Source of the DNA: a virus
Virus record (IMG/VR): IMGVR_UViG_3300028536_000001
Coordinates: 1 to 64,000 of that record
Length of the DNA: 64,000 nucleotides
Strand: one strand, 5' to 3'
Position 1 is the stretch's first letter. Each line of letters opens with the position of its first letter. The notes under the pieces were generated by a model that was not told where the DNA came from, did no database searches, and saw only the letters and a program-made list of their open reading frames with translations. The translations under genes were made by a program, and so were the position numbers. Below are positions 14,070-20,280 of this stretch, piece after piece.

Positions 14070-14540
14070 GTATTTAAACTTCTTACTTCTACTTTTACTC
14101 CTGCAATCTTTACAGTAAGCCTGTATACCATCTCGCCTATTTCCGTTTTTGTGAAATAGACTTTTACAGAGATAATCGGCGCACCCAACACACCATTTTG
14201 TATCTTCTGGCGCATCTAAGTGTCTGGTATTTGGTGGAAGAAACGATTTTGGACGAGGGCCGATTCTCGGTCTACTACACCCCACATTACACCTTAGATG
14301 AGAAAAGGCAATATTATCCAAATCCCAGAATAAATTAGAATCTAGACCAAGCCACGGTTCTTTATGGTCTACACTCAACTCTTCAGGAGTCTCTATTATC
14401 TTCTTACAGCGATAACAAATGTTTTCTTTTAACCTGCAAACAAGAGAAAATAGTATTCTCTTCTTTAACCTACCACTCGCTCGGCCTATGGGCATTCCAA
14501 GTTGATCGGATTTTCTTTCGTTAGATGTATTTATGTACAT
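14034..14540 (-). CDS. HNH endonuclease overlapping tRNA-Leu
   Basis: 168 residues from ATG 14540; the longer frame to 14729 runs through two tRNA genes and is rejected. Contains CYRC, LSVDHKEPWLGL and AFSHLRCNVGC (HNH core), then a C-terminal zinc ribbon CVGC...CKDC. The last 12 codons, including the stop, lie inside tRNA-Leu(TAG). No ribosome site is obvious. Confidence 0.82.
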   Translation of the reverse strand: MYINTSNERKSDQLGMPIGRASGRLKKRILFSLVCRLKENICYRCKKIIETPEELSVDHKEPWLGLDSNLFWDLDNIAFSHLRCNVGCSRPRIGPRPKSFLPPNTRHLDAPEDTKWCVGCADYLCKSLFHKNGNRRDGIQAYCKDCRSKSRSKKFKYARLVERKTQRV

Positions 14541-14547
14541 AGATATT

Positions 14548-14624
14548 TGGAGTCGGCAGAGAGAATCGAACTCTCGCATTTCAGGTTTTGCAGACCTGCG
14601 CTTTACCGTCTTAGCTATGCCGAC
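14548..14624 (-). tRNA. tRNA-Cys(GCA)
   Basis: Acceptor GTCGGCA/TGCCGAC, D loop with GG, anticodon stem CAGGT/ACCTG with loop CTGCAAA, T arm GAGAG-TTCGATT-CTCTC, discriminator T (U73) as expected for Cys, CCA. Confidence 0.88.
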
Positions 14625-14629
14625 AAACT

Positions 14630-14712
14630 TGGAGCGGAAGACGAGACTCGAACTCGCATGGCTTGCGCCGTTAGTTTGGAAAACTAATTCCTTACCGTTA
14701 GGATACTTCCGC
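14630..14712 (-). tRNA. tRNA-Gly(TCC) with long variable arm
   Basis: Acceptor GCGGAAG/CTTCCGC, D stem TCCT/AGGA, anticodon stem TTAGT/ACTAA with loop TTTCCAA, T arm GCGAG-TTCGAGT-CTCGT, CCA. The 13-base variable region can pair GGC/GCC, unlike normal tRNA-Gly. Confidence 0.78.
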
Positions 14713-14721
14713 ATTAAACTT

Positions 14722-14796
14722 TGGTCCACCCTGCTGGACTCAAACCAACGTATCGCTCTAATCAGGAGCGCGTCCTAGTCGCTGGACGAAGGGTGG
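14722..14796 (-). tRNA. tRNA-Ile(GAT)
   Basis: Acceptor CCACCCT/AGGGTGG, D stem GTCC/GGAC, anticodon stem CGCTC/GAGCG with loop CTGATTA, T arm GTTGG-TTTGAGT-CCAGC, discriminator A, CCA. D loop G-A with U56. Confidence 0.85.
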
Positions 14797-14797
14797 A

Positions 14798-14872
14798 TGG
14801 AGCTACGAGTCGGAACTGACCCGACAACTATACCTTACCGAGGTATTATGTTTCCCGTTACACTATCATAGC
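14798..14872 (-). tRNA. tRNA-Thr(GGT)
   Basis: Acceptor GCTATGA/TCGTAGC, D stem GTGT/ACAT, anticodon stem ATACC/GGTAT with loop TCGGTAA (C33), T arm GTCGG-GTCAGTT-CCGAC, CCA encoded. Confidence 0.82.
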
Positions 14873-14874
14873 AT

Positions 14875-14950
14875 TGGTACCGGATGCAGGCTTTGCTCCC
14901 GCCACTTCAATCTTGTAAGGATTGCACTCTACTGAATGAGTTAATCCGGC
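14875..14950 (-). tRNA. tRNA-Val(TAC)
   Basis: Acceptor GCCGGAT/ATCCGGT, D stem ACTC/GAGT, anticodon stem CAATC/GATTG with loop CTTACAA, T arm GCGGG-AGCAAAG-CCTGC, CCA. Close in style to tRNA-Ala(TGC). Confidence 0.85.
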
Positions 14951-14957
14951 ATAAAAC

Positions 14958-15035
14958 TGGTAGCGACGCCGAGCCTCGAACTCGGAAACATCTCATTTTA
15001 AAGGAGATAGGTATACCGATTCCCTTCACGTCGCC
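14958..15035 (-). tRNA. tRNA-Leu(TAA) lacking a variable arm
   Basis: Acceptor GGCGACG/CGTCGCT, D loop with GG, anticodon loop TTTAAAA in a stem TCTCC/TGAGA with one C-T mismatch, T loop TTCGAGG, CCA. Its variable region TGTTT is short. It resembles tRNA-Leu(CAA) in the D and anticodon arms, so the two look like duplicates. Confidence 0.75.
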
Positions 15036-15098
15036 AAAACAAAACTGTCCTTATTGTATATAAACCCATTTTTCCAAACTTAGTTGCGATTTGTCAAG

Positions 15099-15437
15099 CT
15101 ATTTCTTTGAATCGGTACTTTTTTCTGTTTTCTGGATAGACCAAGTGTTTGATTGGGCATCGAACTTGTATGTCTCATCCCATCCATTATCCTTCTTGAT
15201 TTGCTCAATTAGGGCTTGGGCTTCGCGGTCAAAGTTGTCGAGCACGGGTTTTACATTCGTGAAGTAGTCTTGCTGAACCTTGATATTAAATTGGTTCTGA
15301 ACGGTGGTGTACTGTGACCTGTTCAGTTGCAGCTTTACCGTGTTGGTAGATTCCTTCGGAACCACCGTATTCGCTGGCTGCGCTGCCTGAGCAAACGCAG
15401 ATGCGGTTAGAAGGGCTAGAGTAAAAAGTGTTTTCAT
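15099..15437 (-). CDS. small exported protein
   Basis: 112 residues. MKTLFTLALLTASAFAQ is a Sec signal peptide with an A-F-A-Q cleavage context. The mature part is helical and charged, without Cys. AAAAGGAAAT precedes the ATG, which overlaps the stop of the upstream gene by 4 bases. Periplasmic or secreted; no family recognised. Confidence 0.75.
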   Translation of the reverse strand: MKTLFTLALLTASAFAQAAQPANTVVPKESTNTVKLQLNRSQYTTVQNQFNIKVQQDYFTNVKPVLDNFDREAQALIEQIKKDNGWDETYKFDAQSNTWSIQKTEKSTDSKK

Positions 15438-15862
15438 ATTTCCTTTTGAATAACCAACGCCCTTGACGGCGCATCGATTACTATCTCTTTCATGTTAAGG
15501 TACTTAGCGTATTCATCAGCCTTTTCCTTGCTGTAGAATTCGCCGACTTCTTTGTCTTTAAGGGCCTGTGTATCAACTACGTAGTACTGAGCCACTCCGA
15601 TATCCGTAGAACTGATAAAAATCTGGACTTCGTACCGGTCATTCGGAGCCATGCGGATCTGGCGGAAAATATCCCGATCCCTGAACATCAAGGCTTCCTG
15701 GTTCTCTTTGGTTTTCAACACCAAAGGACATGGATGCCCGGTATAGTAATCAACCTTAAAAGGTGTAAGTGCTTCAGTTTCATCCCAATACAAAATTTTG
15801 TGACCACGTTTAAAATCATTTACATCAAAATCAGGAAGAGCCCGGAATTCTTCGTACGTCAT
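15434..15862 (-). CDS. unknown soluble protein
   Basis: 142 residues from the ATG at 15862 (a TTG at 15871 is possible; neither has a good ribosome site). Starts MTYEEFRALPDFDVNDFKRG. Mixed alpha/beta, one Cys. It precedes the exported protein by a 4-base overlap. No recognised domain. Confidence 0.7.
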   Translation of the reverse strand: MTYEEFRALPDFDVNDFKRGHKILYWDETEALTPFKVDYYTGHPCPLVLKTKENQEALMFRDRDIFRQIRMAPNDRYEVQIFISSTDIGVAQYYVVDTQALKDKEVGEFYSKEKADEYAKYLNMKEIVIDAPSRALVIQKEI

Positions 15863-15891
15863 CTGCGCCAATCAACTCGTATATTTGAATT

Positions 15892-16218
15892 TCATATTAA
15901 CCTGGTAAACGCCCCTGCGTCAAGCAGTCTCTTTCTTTCTTTTCGCCACAGGGGACCGTGGTACTGTTTTTCCTTGTTGCCTATGCCAACGTGTGCCATT
16001 TCATGAAGTACTAGTATATTAACATACCTAGGGAGATTTCGCAACCCCCTGTCAACAATAATTTCAACAGCCTGCCCGTCCATAAACATGGTTACCGCCG
16101 CGATCTTTTTGTCCCGAATCAGACCAAACCGCACCGGCAGTTTTGGCGGCAAAGTGTCGTGGAAGTACTCTCTGTTGTACCCAACGTATTGACGCCGCAA
16201 CCACTTGTCAGTCAGCAT
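15892..16218 (-). CDS. SprT-like zinc metallopeptidase-fold protein
   Basis: 108 residues. HEMAH at 72-76 and a third His near 87 in KQYHGPLW give an SprT-type zinc site. Shorter than cellular SprT (about 160) because no C-terminal zinc ribbon is present. The C-terminus AGAFTRLI echoes VGAFSGLW of the SprT-like protein at 11059, so the two are paralogues. Confidence 0.85.
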   Translation of the reverse strand: MLTDKWLRRQYVGYNREYFHDTLPPKLPVRFGLIRDKKIAAVTMFMDGQAVEIIVDRGLRNLPRYVNILVLHEMAHVGIGNKEKQYHGPLWRKERKRLLDAGAFTRLI

Positions 16219-16622
16219 TTACCATGAACTCTTTTCCAGTACTCGTAGGGAACCAACATCAACCCAGTCTCGTATCCCAAACCTTCGATATGCTTTCTGG
16301 TCTCGGGGTGCAATTTTATCTCATCGCGGTGAGAGTAATACCATTCGGTTACATCGCCCAGCTTACCCTGCTGCCTTGCGGTAGCGGACCAGTCAGCCAG
16401 CATCTCATTTGAGTACTCTGGCGGCATATAGTGCGCGGTCTCTCCATCATACCAGAACTCCCAGTGGTGTGGCGTGTGAGAATTATGGAACTCAATCGAT
16501 GAGTTCCAATTTAGTTTATCTAAGTCGTGTACAACCAGTTGTTTAGCTGATACATGAAGTTTTCTGCCTTGAATCAGGAGGTAGTATTTGTGCTTGATGA
16601 TTTGCCACAAGTGCTTGAACAT
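16212..16622 (-). CDS. DUF5662-like protein
   Basis: 136 residues. The sequence HKYYLLIQGRKL, VHDLDKLNW, HTPHHWEFWYDG and EMLADWSAT matches the DUF5662 pattern (conserved His, D.S/DK, PHHW, EM..DW). Members occur in phages and bacteria; function is not known, conserved His residues suggest a metal site. The C-terminus overlaps the next gene by 7 bases. Confidence 0.78.
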   Translation of the reverse strand: MFKHLWQIIKHKYYLLIQGRKLHVSAKQLVVHDLDKLNWNSSIEFHNSHTPHHWEFWYDGETAHYMPPEYSNEMLADWSATARQQGKLGDVTEWYYSHRDEIKLHPETRKHIEGLGYETGLMLVPYEYWKRVHGKC

Positions 16623-17029
16623 CGCTGATTTCTCTCCCTGTACTTTGTTCTCAAAAACGATTCTGTCAAATAGGTTACTACCCGTTCCTCGTGGCCGTCA
16701 TTGCAATCGGGGCTTATCTCAGATAACAGCGCATGGCACATCTCGTGAACCACAACCGCCTCTGTTCGTTCATCTGATAAGTCTTCCGCAACAAAGATAC
16801 CGAGGTAGAAAGATAATATAGCGGTCATGTGCTGCCAGTCTGCTTGGCACTTCGCCAACGCAAATGGCGCGTCCGGGCAGGGAACGTAAGTGTAGTCTAC
16901 GCTAAGTTCTGCCCACGAGTCAAGCCCCATTACTGGAGCCCAGTAGTTTACATATTGACCAATTAACTTGCGGTAGTGTTTAAGTCGTTTAGTATGTTCG
17001 CTTATCAACGATAGCCCTTTACATTTCAT
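16574..17029 (-). CDS. HExxH metallopeptidase-like protein
   Basis: 151 residues. VVHEMCHALL with H95, E96, H99 is a zinc-protease-type helix; the partner ligand may be in GHEERVV. It resembles phage SprT-like proteins more loosely than the genes at 11059 and 15892. The ATG overlaps the end of the gene starting at 17222 by 11 bases. The Ser/Thr-rich C-terminal tail overlaps the next gene and may be dispensable. Confidence 0.7.
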   Translation of the reverse strand: MKCKGLSLISEHTKRLKHYRKLIGQYVNYWAPVMGLDSWAELSVDYTYVPCPDAPFALAKCQADWQHMTAILSFYLGIFVAEDLSDERTEAVVVHEMCHALLSEISPDCNDGHEERVVTYLTESFLRTKYRERNQRCSSTCGKSSSTNTTS

Positions 17030-17222
17030 CTATAGTTTGCATCAATCTTTTCGTAAGCATATAAGCTAATTCGTGAACTACTCGCGCAGCGGAAGAACTG
17101 AGTAGGTACGGAAGACACGCGTACCGTTGATTGTTTTTATAGTGGACATAATCTACGTATCCTCCCAGCGAGTTCGGGTCTAAACCGCAGCGAGGGCACA
17201 ATGTTTCACGGGGAACGTTCAT
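17019..17222 (-). CDS. small zinc-ribbon protein
   Basis: 67 residues with CPRCGLDPNSLGGYVDYVHY at 9-28, a rubredoxin-like knuckle. The C-terminal helix is Leu/Met-rich. Start ATG overlaps the stop of the upstream gene. Function unknown. Confidence 0.65.
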   Translation of the reverse strand: MNVPRETLCPRCGLDPNSLGGYVDYVHYKNNQRYACLPYLLSSSAARVVHELAYMLTKRLMQTIDEM

Positions 17223-17374
17223 ACTAAACTCTTTATCATCCTTTTCTGCAAATGTTCGTCTACTGCAATTTTGATTATCTGAGTCGCCCTGCGTTTGCCC
17301 ATACCTAGCTGTTTTCGAAACTCATTTAAAGTAGGAATTGGAGCAGTCAGTTGCGCTGGTTTTTGTTTAGGCAT
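17219..17374 (-). CDS. small basic protein
   Basis: 51 residues (starts MPKQKPAQLTAPIPTLNEFR), containing FRKQLGMGKRRATQIIK, which could be a small helix-turn-helix. ATG at 17374 lies 7 bases inside the end of the upstream gene; the stop overlaps the next ATG (17222). Not long enough for firm family assignment. Confidence 0.6.
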   Translation of the reverse strand: MPKQKPAQLTAPIPTLNEFRKQLGMGKRRATQIIKIAVDEHLQKRMIKSLV

Positions 17375-17603
17375 AGTAACACTCCAAAAGGAGGTTCTTC
17401 CGTTCCTTTACGTCCCGATATACTGAGCAGCATAATTCTCCGAACACTTCATCTCTTATAGGACGATCCTCAAATCCAAGGTCTTTTCCATTAATCTCGA
17501 TTAAAGGGTAATCATATCCCTCTTCGGCATCCATGTGGCATGATCCGCAGCAACCGCCAGTATAGAGTCCGAGTTCATTTAAATTCCAACAAGTTATGCG
17601 CAT
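17367..17603 (-). CDS. small Cys-rich protein
   Basis: 78 residues from ATG 17603, which overlaps the TGA of the upstream gene. GGCCGSCH near 17-24 and CC near 58-59 suggest metal binding. Acidic overall. Unknown function. Confidence 0.65.
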   Translation of the reverse strand: MRITCWNLNELGLYTGGCCGSCHMDAEEGYDYPLIEINGKDLGFEDRPIRDEVFGELCCSVYRDVKERKNLLLECYYA

Positions 17604-17932
17604 CAAAAATTCCTTTTACAATTATCACAGCGTTTACTCGTCCCAAAAGGCACCAAAGGGGTTCGGCATGCCGGGCACCTTGGAGATGACACAATTAATA
17701 CTCTGGCCTTTTCTGGAAGCGATTCTTTGACTTGTTCGGTTCGACCTACTTCAGGTTCTAGCTTCTCGACGGCTCTTTTAACAACTTTAGGTTTCGCTGG
17801 TTTATCTTCAGGATGGTGCCAATTTACAGTCCTGCATTTTCTGCTTGGGCAGCGCTCTGGGTCTAACGACGAAGGAATCCAAATGTGTTCACATTCATCG
17901 CACTTGCAACATTCTATTTTTATATAACTCAT
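17603..17932 (-). CDS. zinc-ribbon protein, first gene of the leftward operon
   Basis: 109 residues. N-terminal CCKCDEC...HIWIP...CPSRKC ribbon and C-terminal CPAC...CDNC ribbon flank a charged linker. The N-terminal pattern is like small DNA-binding or regulatory zinc proteins in bacteria. The ATG at 17932 overlaps the -10 element of the promoter at 17931-17959, so either the promoter is not used for this gene or translation starts from upstream transcripts. Confidence 0.7.
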   Translation of the reverse strand: MSYIKIECCKCDECEHIWIPSSLDPERCPSRKCRTVNWHHPEDKPAKPKVVKRAVEKLEPEVGRTEQVKESLPEKARVLIVSSPRCPACRTPLVPFGTSKRCDNCKRNF

Positions 17933-17959
17933 TATACCTTATCCTCGTGTATTTGTCAA
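17931..17959 (-). promoter_or_regulatory. consensus sigma70 promoter
   Basis: Minus strand TTGACA (17959-17954), 17-base spacer, TATAAT (17936-17931). It faces leftward into the operon 17932-15099. The palindrome at 17974-17986 lies 15 bases upstream of the -35. Confidence 0.7.
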
Positions 17960-17973
17960 CGGAAATCTAGCGC

Positions 17974-18040
17974 GGTACAGGGTACCAGATTCTTGCCGGT
18001 TCTGGTACATAGTACCACAGTTATTATGGTACAGGGTACC
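17974..18040. promoter_or_regulatory. three palindromic operators GGTAC-N3-GTACC
   Basis: GGTACAGGGTACC at 17974-17986 and 18028-18040, and GGTACATAGTACC at 18004-18016. Spacing of centres is 30 and 24 bases. They sit just upstream of the leftward promoter, as expected for repressor or activator dimers. Confidence 0.65.
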
Positions 18041-18332
18041 AGAAAAGAAGATGAAGTTTTGCTATGCAAACTAGTTCCGACGCCAAGAGCCTCGAGGGGC
18101 TTCCACTCCCCGGGGTCCACGAGACAAATAGGGTCCCCTCTACGACAAAACCATACTACCAATGATATCAACGAGATACACACACGGCAGTCATGTGGTG
18201 GACTATACTACCTCGGAGATATCCAGTCACTGATTCACCCGTTTACTGATATGTTTTGCAGTTCCTTGCGAAAACTTGCGCGATGTTGTTTATTTTCAGC
18301 GTGGTGTATAGTCTACGCAAGTGCGTCTACAG

Positions 18333-18363
18333 TGTAATTTTTACACACCGTGTAATTTTTACA
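18333..18363. promoter_or_regulatory. two tandem palindromes TGTAATTTTTACA
   Basis: Identical 13-base palindromic sequences at 18333-18345 and 18351-18363, centres 18 bases apart. A second family of likely binding sites between the divergent operons. Confidence 0.6.
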
Positions 18364-18609
18364 TAGTTTGGAAAATCCATATTCCTATATGAGAATGTAT
18401 CTGTCCTGTTCCCTTTGTTATCAATGACTTAGCTGTTAGTCTGCGCTATCATTTGTTCCTATCCCAGACCTACACCGAATCAAACCTGTGACTGACAATC
18501 CTCTTGTCAGTCTTCTATGGTTATCCTCTTGTGCTTTATATCTATAGGCTTTGGTTTGGCGGTCAAGTGATTATTAACGGTCTATGATTCATTCTATATC
18601 CATCCAAAT

Positions 18610-18626
18610 TGTCCGGAAAATGGACA
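18610..18626. repeat. 17-bp inverted repeat TGTCCGGAAAATGGACA
   Basis: Perfect consensus copy about 80 bases upstream of the -35 of the rightward promoter. Confidence 0.8.
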
Positions 18627-18705
18627 GTACATCTCTATTAGTAGCGAGTTAACCCTATACAAACCATCACCTTACAAAAATCTTTGCCTCTAGCGCATTT
18701 TTCTA

Positions 18706-18735
18706 TTGACAACCATTCATATTGGCTGCTTTAAT
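18706..18735 (+). promoter_or_regulatory. rightward sigma70-type promoter
   Basis: TTGACA (18706-18711), 18-base spacer, TTTAAT (18730-18735). It precedes the first rightward gene at 18759 by about 24 bases. Confidence 0.65.
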
Positions 18736-18758
18736 TGCGAACCATAGGAGATACAACA

Positions 18759-18914
18759 ATGACTGACTGGAATCGTTACGGACATGGCGCATTCGCTAAA
18801 CAGATGCGTAAAGAAATGCAAACCAGCGAAGCTGATGAATTAGATCGTCGCGCACAGCGAATTGACAATCACCACACTCGGATTAGCTACAGTTCGTGGT
18901 TAAACGAACAATAA
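18759..18914 (+). CDS. small unknown protein, first rightward gene
   Basis: 51 residues (starts MTDWNRYGHGAFAKQMR), charged and helical. AGGAG lies 9 bases before the ATG and a promoter just upstream, so it should be the first product of the rightward program. No family recognised. Confidence 0.7.
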   Translation: MTDWNRYGHGAFAKQMRKEMQTSEADELDRRAQRIDNHHTRISYSSWLNEQ

Positions 18915-18973
18915 CAGTCCGAAATGGGCGAACCTGCCCATTCAAGCGTTATGCGCTTGCTGATGAGGACAAT

Positions 18974-19189
18974 ATGAAAGTTCGGTTGCTTGTATATCGC
19001 GGTCACGAGGTAATGGGTGAGTATCCCGTTAACTCCACGGTTGACAGCGTCGCCATCGCGAGAGATGCACTCACAAAGCTGAAGCCTGAGTTGTCTGGCG
19101 TAATCTTAGGCGAGTACGGTCTTCTGGCTCACAGCGCCAACCTACCAAAAGACAATCCTCGGTATAATGAGCTAGTGCTTCACGTGTAG
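18974..19189 (+). CDS. small unknown protein
   Basis: 71 residues (starts MKVRLLVYRGHEVMGEYP). GAGGAC precedes the ATG at 18974; the longer frame from 18896 overlaps the upstream gene and has no site. It is followed by a terminator, so it closes the first rightward unit. Confidence 0.7.
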   Translation: MKVRLLVYRGHEVMGEYPVNSTVDSVAIARDALTKLKPELSGVILGEYGLLAHSANLPKDNPRYNELVLHV

Positions 19190-19208
19190 TCTCTTCCCTG
19201 TTCCCCTT

Positions 19209-19235
19209 ACCCGTCCTAGTGGCGGGTTTTCTTTT
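19209..19235 (+). terminator. rho-independent terminator
   Basis: CCCGTC-CTAGT-GGCGGG hairpin followed by TTTTCTTTT, after the gene ending at 19189. Confidence 0.75.
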
Positions 19236-19302
19236 GCAGCCAAGGTGTACGACGTTCCGTGACCATAAACCTATACCTATCTAGCGATTAGCTGCAAACA
19301 AC

Positions 19303-19319
19303 TGTCCGGAAAATGGACG
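19303..19319. repeat. 17-bp inverted repeat, one-base variant
   Basis: TGTCCGGAAAATGGACG; last base differs from consensus. It lies 46 bases upstream of the -35 of the next promoter. Confidence 0.75.
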
Positions 19320-19365
19320 ATTTAGCAAGATAAATTGATACATTTTTCTCACCGTTATTATTTCC

Positions 19366-19394
19366 TTGACAGCGGCTTTGTATCATGCTTTAAT
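19366..19394 (+). promoter_or_regulatory. sigma70-type promoter
   Basis: TTGACA (19366-19371), 17-base spacer, TTTAAT (19389-19394); drives genes 19420 and 19706. Confidence 0.7.
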
Positions 19395-19419
19395 TATAGG
19401 CGTAGTTGATAGGAGAAAC

Positions 19420-19671
19420 ATGACCCAAGACACACAGCAAATCCTAGAGAACCATTTCAAGCCGGGTAACGTAGTTTATTCCTTTTACCGGCGCAGCTAC
19501 GATTTAGTTCACGCTTTTGACTACCTTTCAACTCCGTATGGCTTCTCTTGGGTAGTCACGGTCCAAGCGTGCGACAAAGACGGCAACATTGCTCTTGGCG
19601 CGGCTGTCCGTACTCACTCTACCTATCCAGACTTTATACGTGGGGATAAGGTAGTTGCAGTCAAGGTATAG
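19420..19671 (+). CDS. small unknown protein
   Basis: 83 residues (starts MTQDTQQILENHFKPG), probably alpha/beta. AGGAG precedes the ATG at 19420; the longer frame would start upstream of the transcription start. No family recognised. Confidence 0.7.
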   Translation: MTQDTQQILENHFKPGNVVYSFYRRSYDLVHAFDYLSTPYGFSWVVTVQACDKDGNIALGAAVRTHSTYPDFIRGDKVVAVKV

Positions 19672-19705
19672 CGGCAGTTAACTTTAACATAACATAGGAG
19701 ATAGA

Positions 19706-19867
19706 ATGATAATCAATCAAAAGGATATGGTGAAACAGCTTAAGAAAAAGCAGGAAATAATCTGCCTAGACCGCATCTCTCAGGTCAACTACTCCGCCTT
19801 AGCCTTGCGTGAACTGTATGCAGGCAGAGTGGTAAAAGCTACGATTGTTAAGGGCTGGAAAGACTAG
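19706..19867 (+). CDS. small basic protein
   Basis: 53 residues (starts MIINQKDMVKQLKKKQ, ends VKGWKD). AGGAG lies upstream of the ATG. Followed by a terminator. Unknown function. Confidence 0.65.
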   Translation: MIINQKDMVKQLKKKQEIICLDRISQVNYSALALRELYAGRVVKATIVKGWKD

Positions 19868-19885
19868 ATTTTCACTGCCCCGCTC

Positions 19886-19913
19886 ACCCGCGTCTTCGGA
19901 TGCGGGTTTTTCT
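19886..19913 (+). terminator. rho-independent terminator
   Basis: ACCCGC...GCGGGT hairpin closed by a TTCG-type loop, then a T run at 19907-19911. Confidence 0.75.
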
Positions 19914-19960
19914 TGCCTTGATAAGCCTTTGGCCGCCACCATAAATTTATTAGAATTGTC

Positions 19961-19990
19961 TTGACAACCGTTGTTTGGTGTGGATATAGT
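19961..19990 (+). promoter_or_regulatory. sigma70-type promoter
   Basis: TTGACA (19961-19966), 18-base spacer, TATAGT (19985-19990), upstream of the gene at 20027. Confidence 0.65.
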
Positions 19991-20026
19991 TTGAATCGTA
20001 GTCAAGTAATACAACTAGGAGAAAAT

Positions 20027-20254
20027 ATGCAAACGACCACGGTTTTAGTTACTCTCGCCGTAGATATAGAAATAGATACCGAACTTCCCGTCAATTTTTT
20101 AGATGATAAAGTTCTCGGGTCAGTGCAAAACGCAGTAGTACGCGCTGTCAACTTAAACATGGATCAAGAAGATTTTGATTTTCAGGGACTTGATGGTGTT
20201 TATCCCTTACGCGTAGCAGGCAAATGGGCTGCGCACGAAGTTACACCTGAATAG
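20027..20254 (+). CDS. small acidic protein
   Basis: 75 residues (starts MQTTTVLVTLAVDIEIDTE), acidic, beta-rich start. AGGAG precedes ATG 20027. Begins the unit 20027-21406. Unknown function. Confidence 0.7.
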   Translation: MQTTTVLVTLAVDIEIDTELPVNFLDDKVLGSVQNAVVRAVNLNMDQEDFDFQGLDGVYPLRVAGKWAAHEVTPE

Positions 20255-20280
20255 ATTTATGATCTTTAGGAGAAAAGACG

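Larger units (their letters stand above)
17933..18758. other. divergent control region without genes
   Basis: About 820 bases between the leftward and rightward gene sets. Reading frames here have no ribosome sites. It holds the leftward promoter, three GGTAC-type palindromes, two TGTAATTTTTACA palindromes, an 8-bp inverted pair GACTATAC (18209) and GTATAGTC (18306), an 8-bp hairpin at 18490-18512 within a tRNA-like stretch, a TGTCC-N7-GGACA repeat and the rightward promoter. A switch, origin or partition role is possible. Confidence 0.6.

Noticed and set aside
14541-14729. N-terminal extension of the HNH gene at 14034
   Set aside because: It would translate through tRNA-Cys and tRNA-Gly; the ATG at 14540 is the first outside them.
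15092-15097. TTGACA on the minus strand before the tRNA block
   Set aside because: No acceptable -10 lies at 16-18 bases; a TATACAAT further down is too far away.
17956-18337. Reading frames of 75 and 150 codons in the control region
   Set aside because: No ribosome sites, low-complexity products, and they run through the palindromes.
17933-18363. CRISPR-like array
   Set aside because: The repeats are short palindromes with irregular spacing and no spacers; they fit operators, not CRISPR.
18460-18565. Possible further tRNA on the minus strand
   Set aside because: An 8-bp hairpin GACTGACA/TGTCAGTC and a GCCTATA/TGTAGGT pair look tRNA-like, but no T stem pairs, there is no U33 and no CCA. 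It may be a degraded tRNA.
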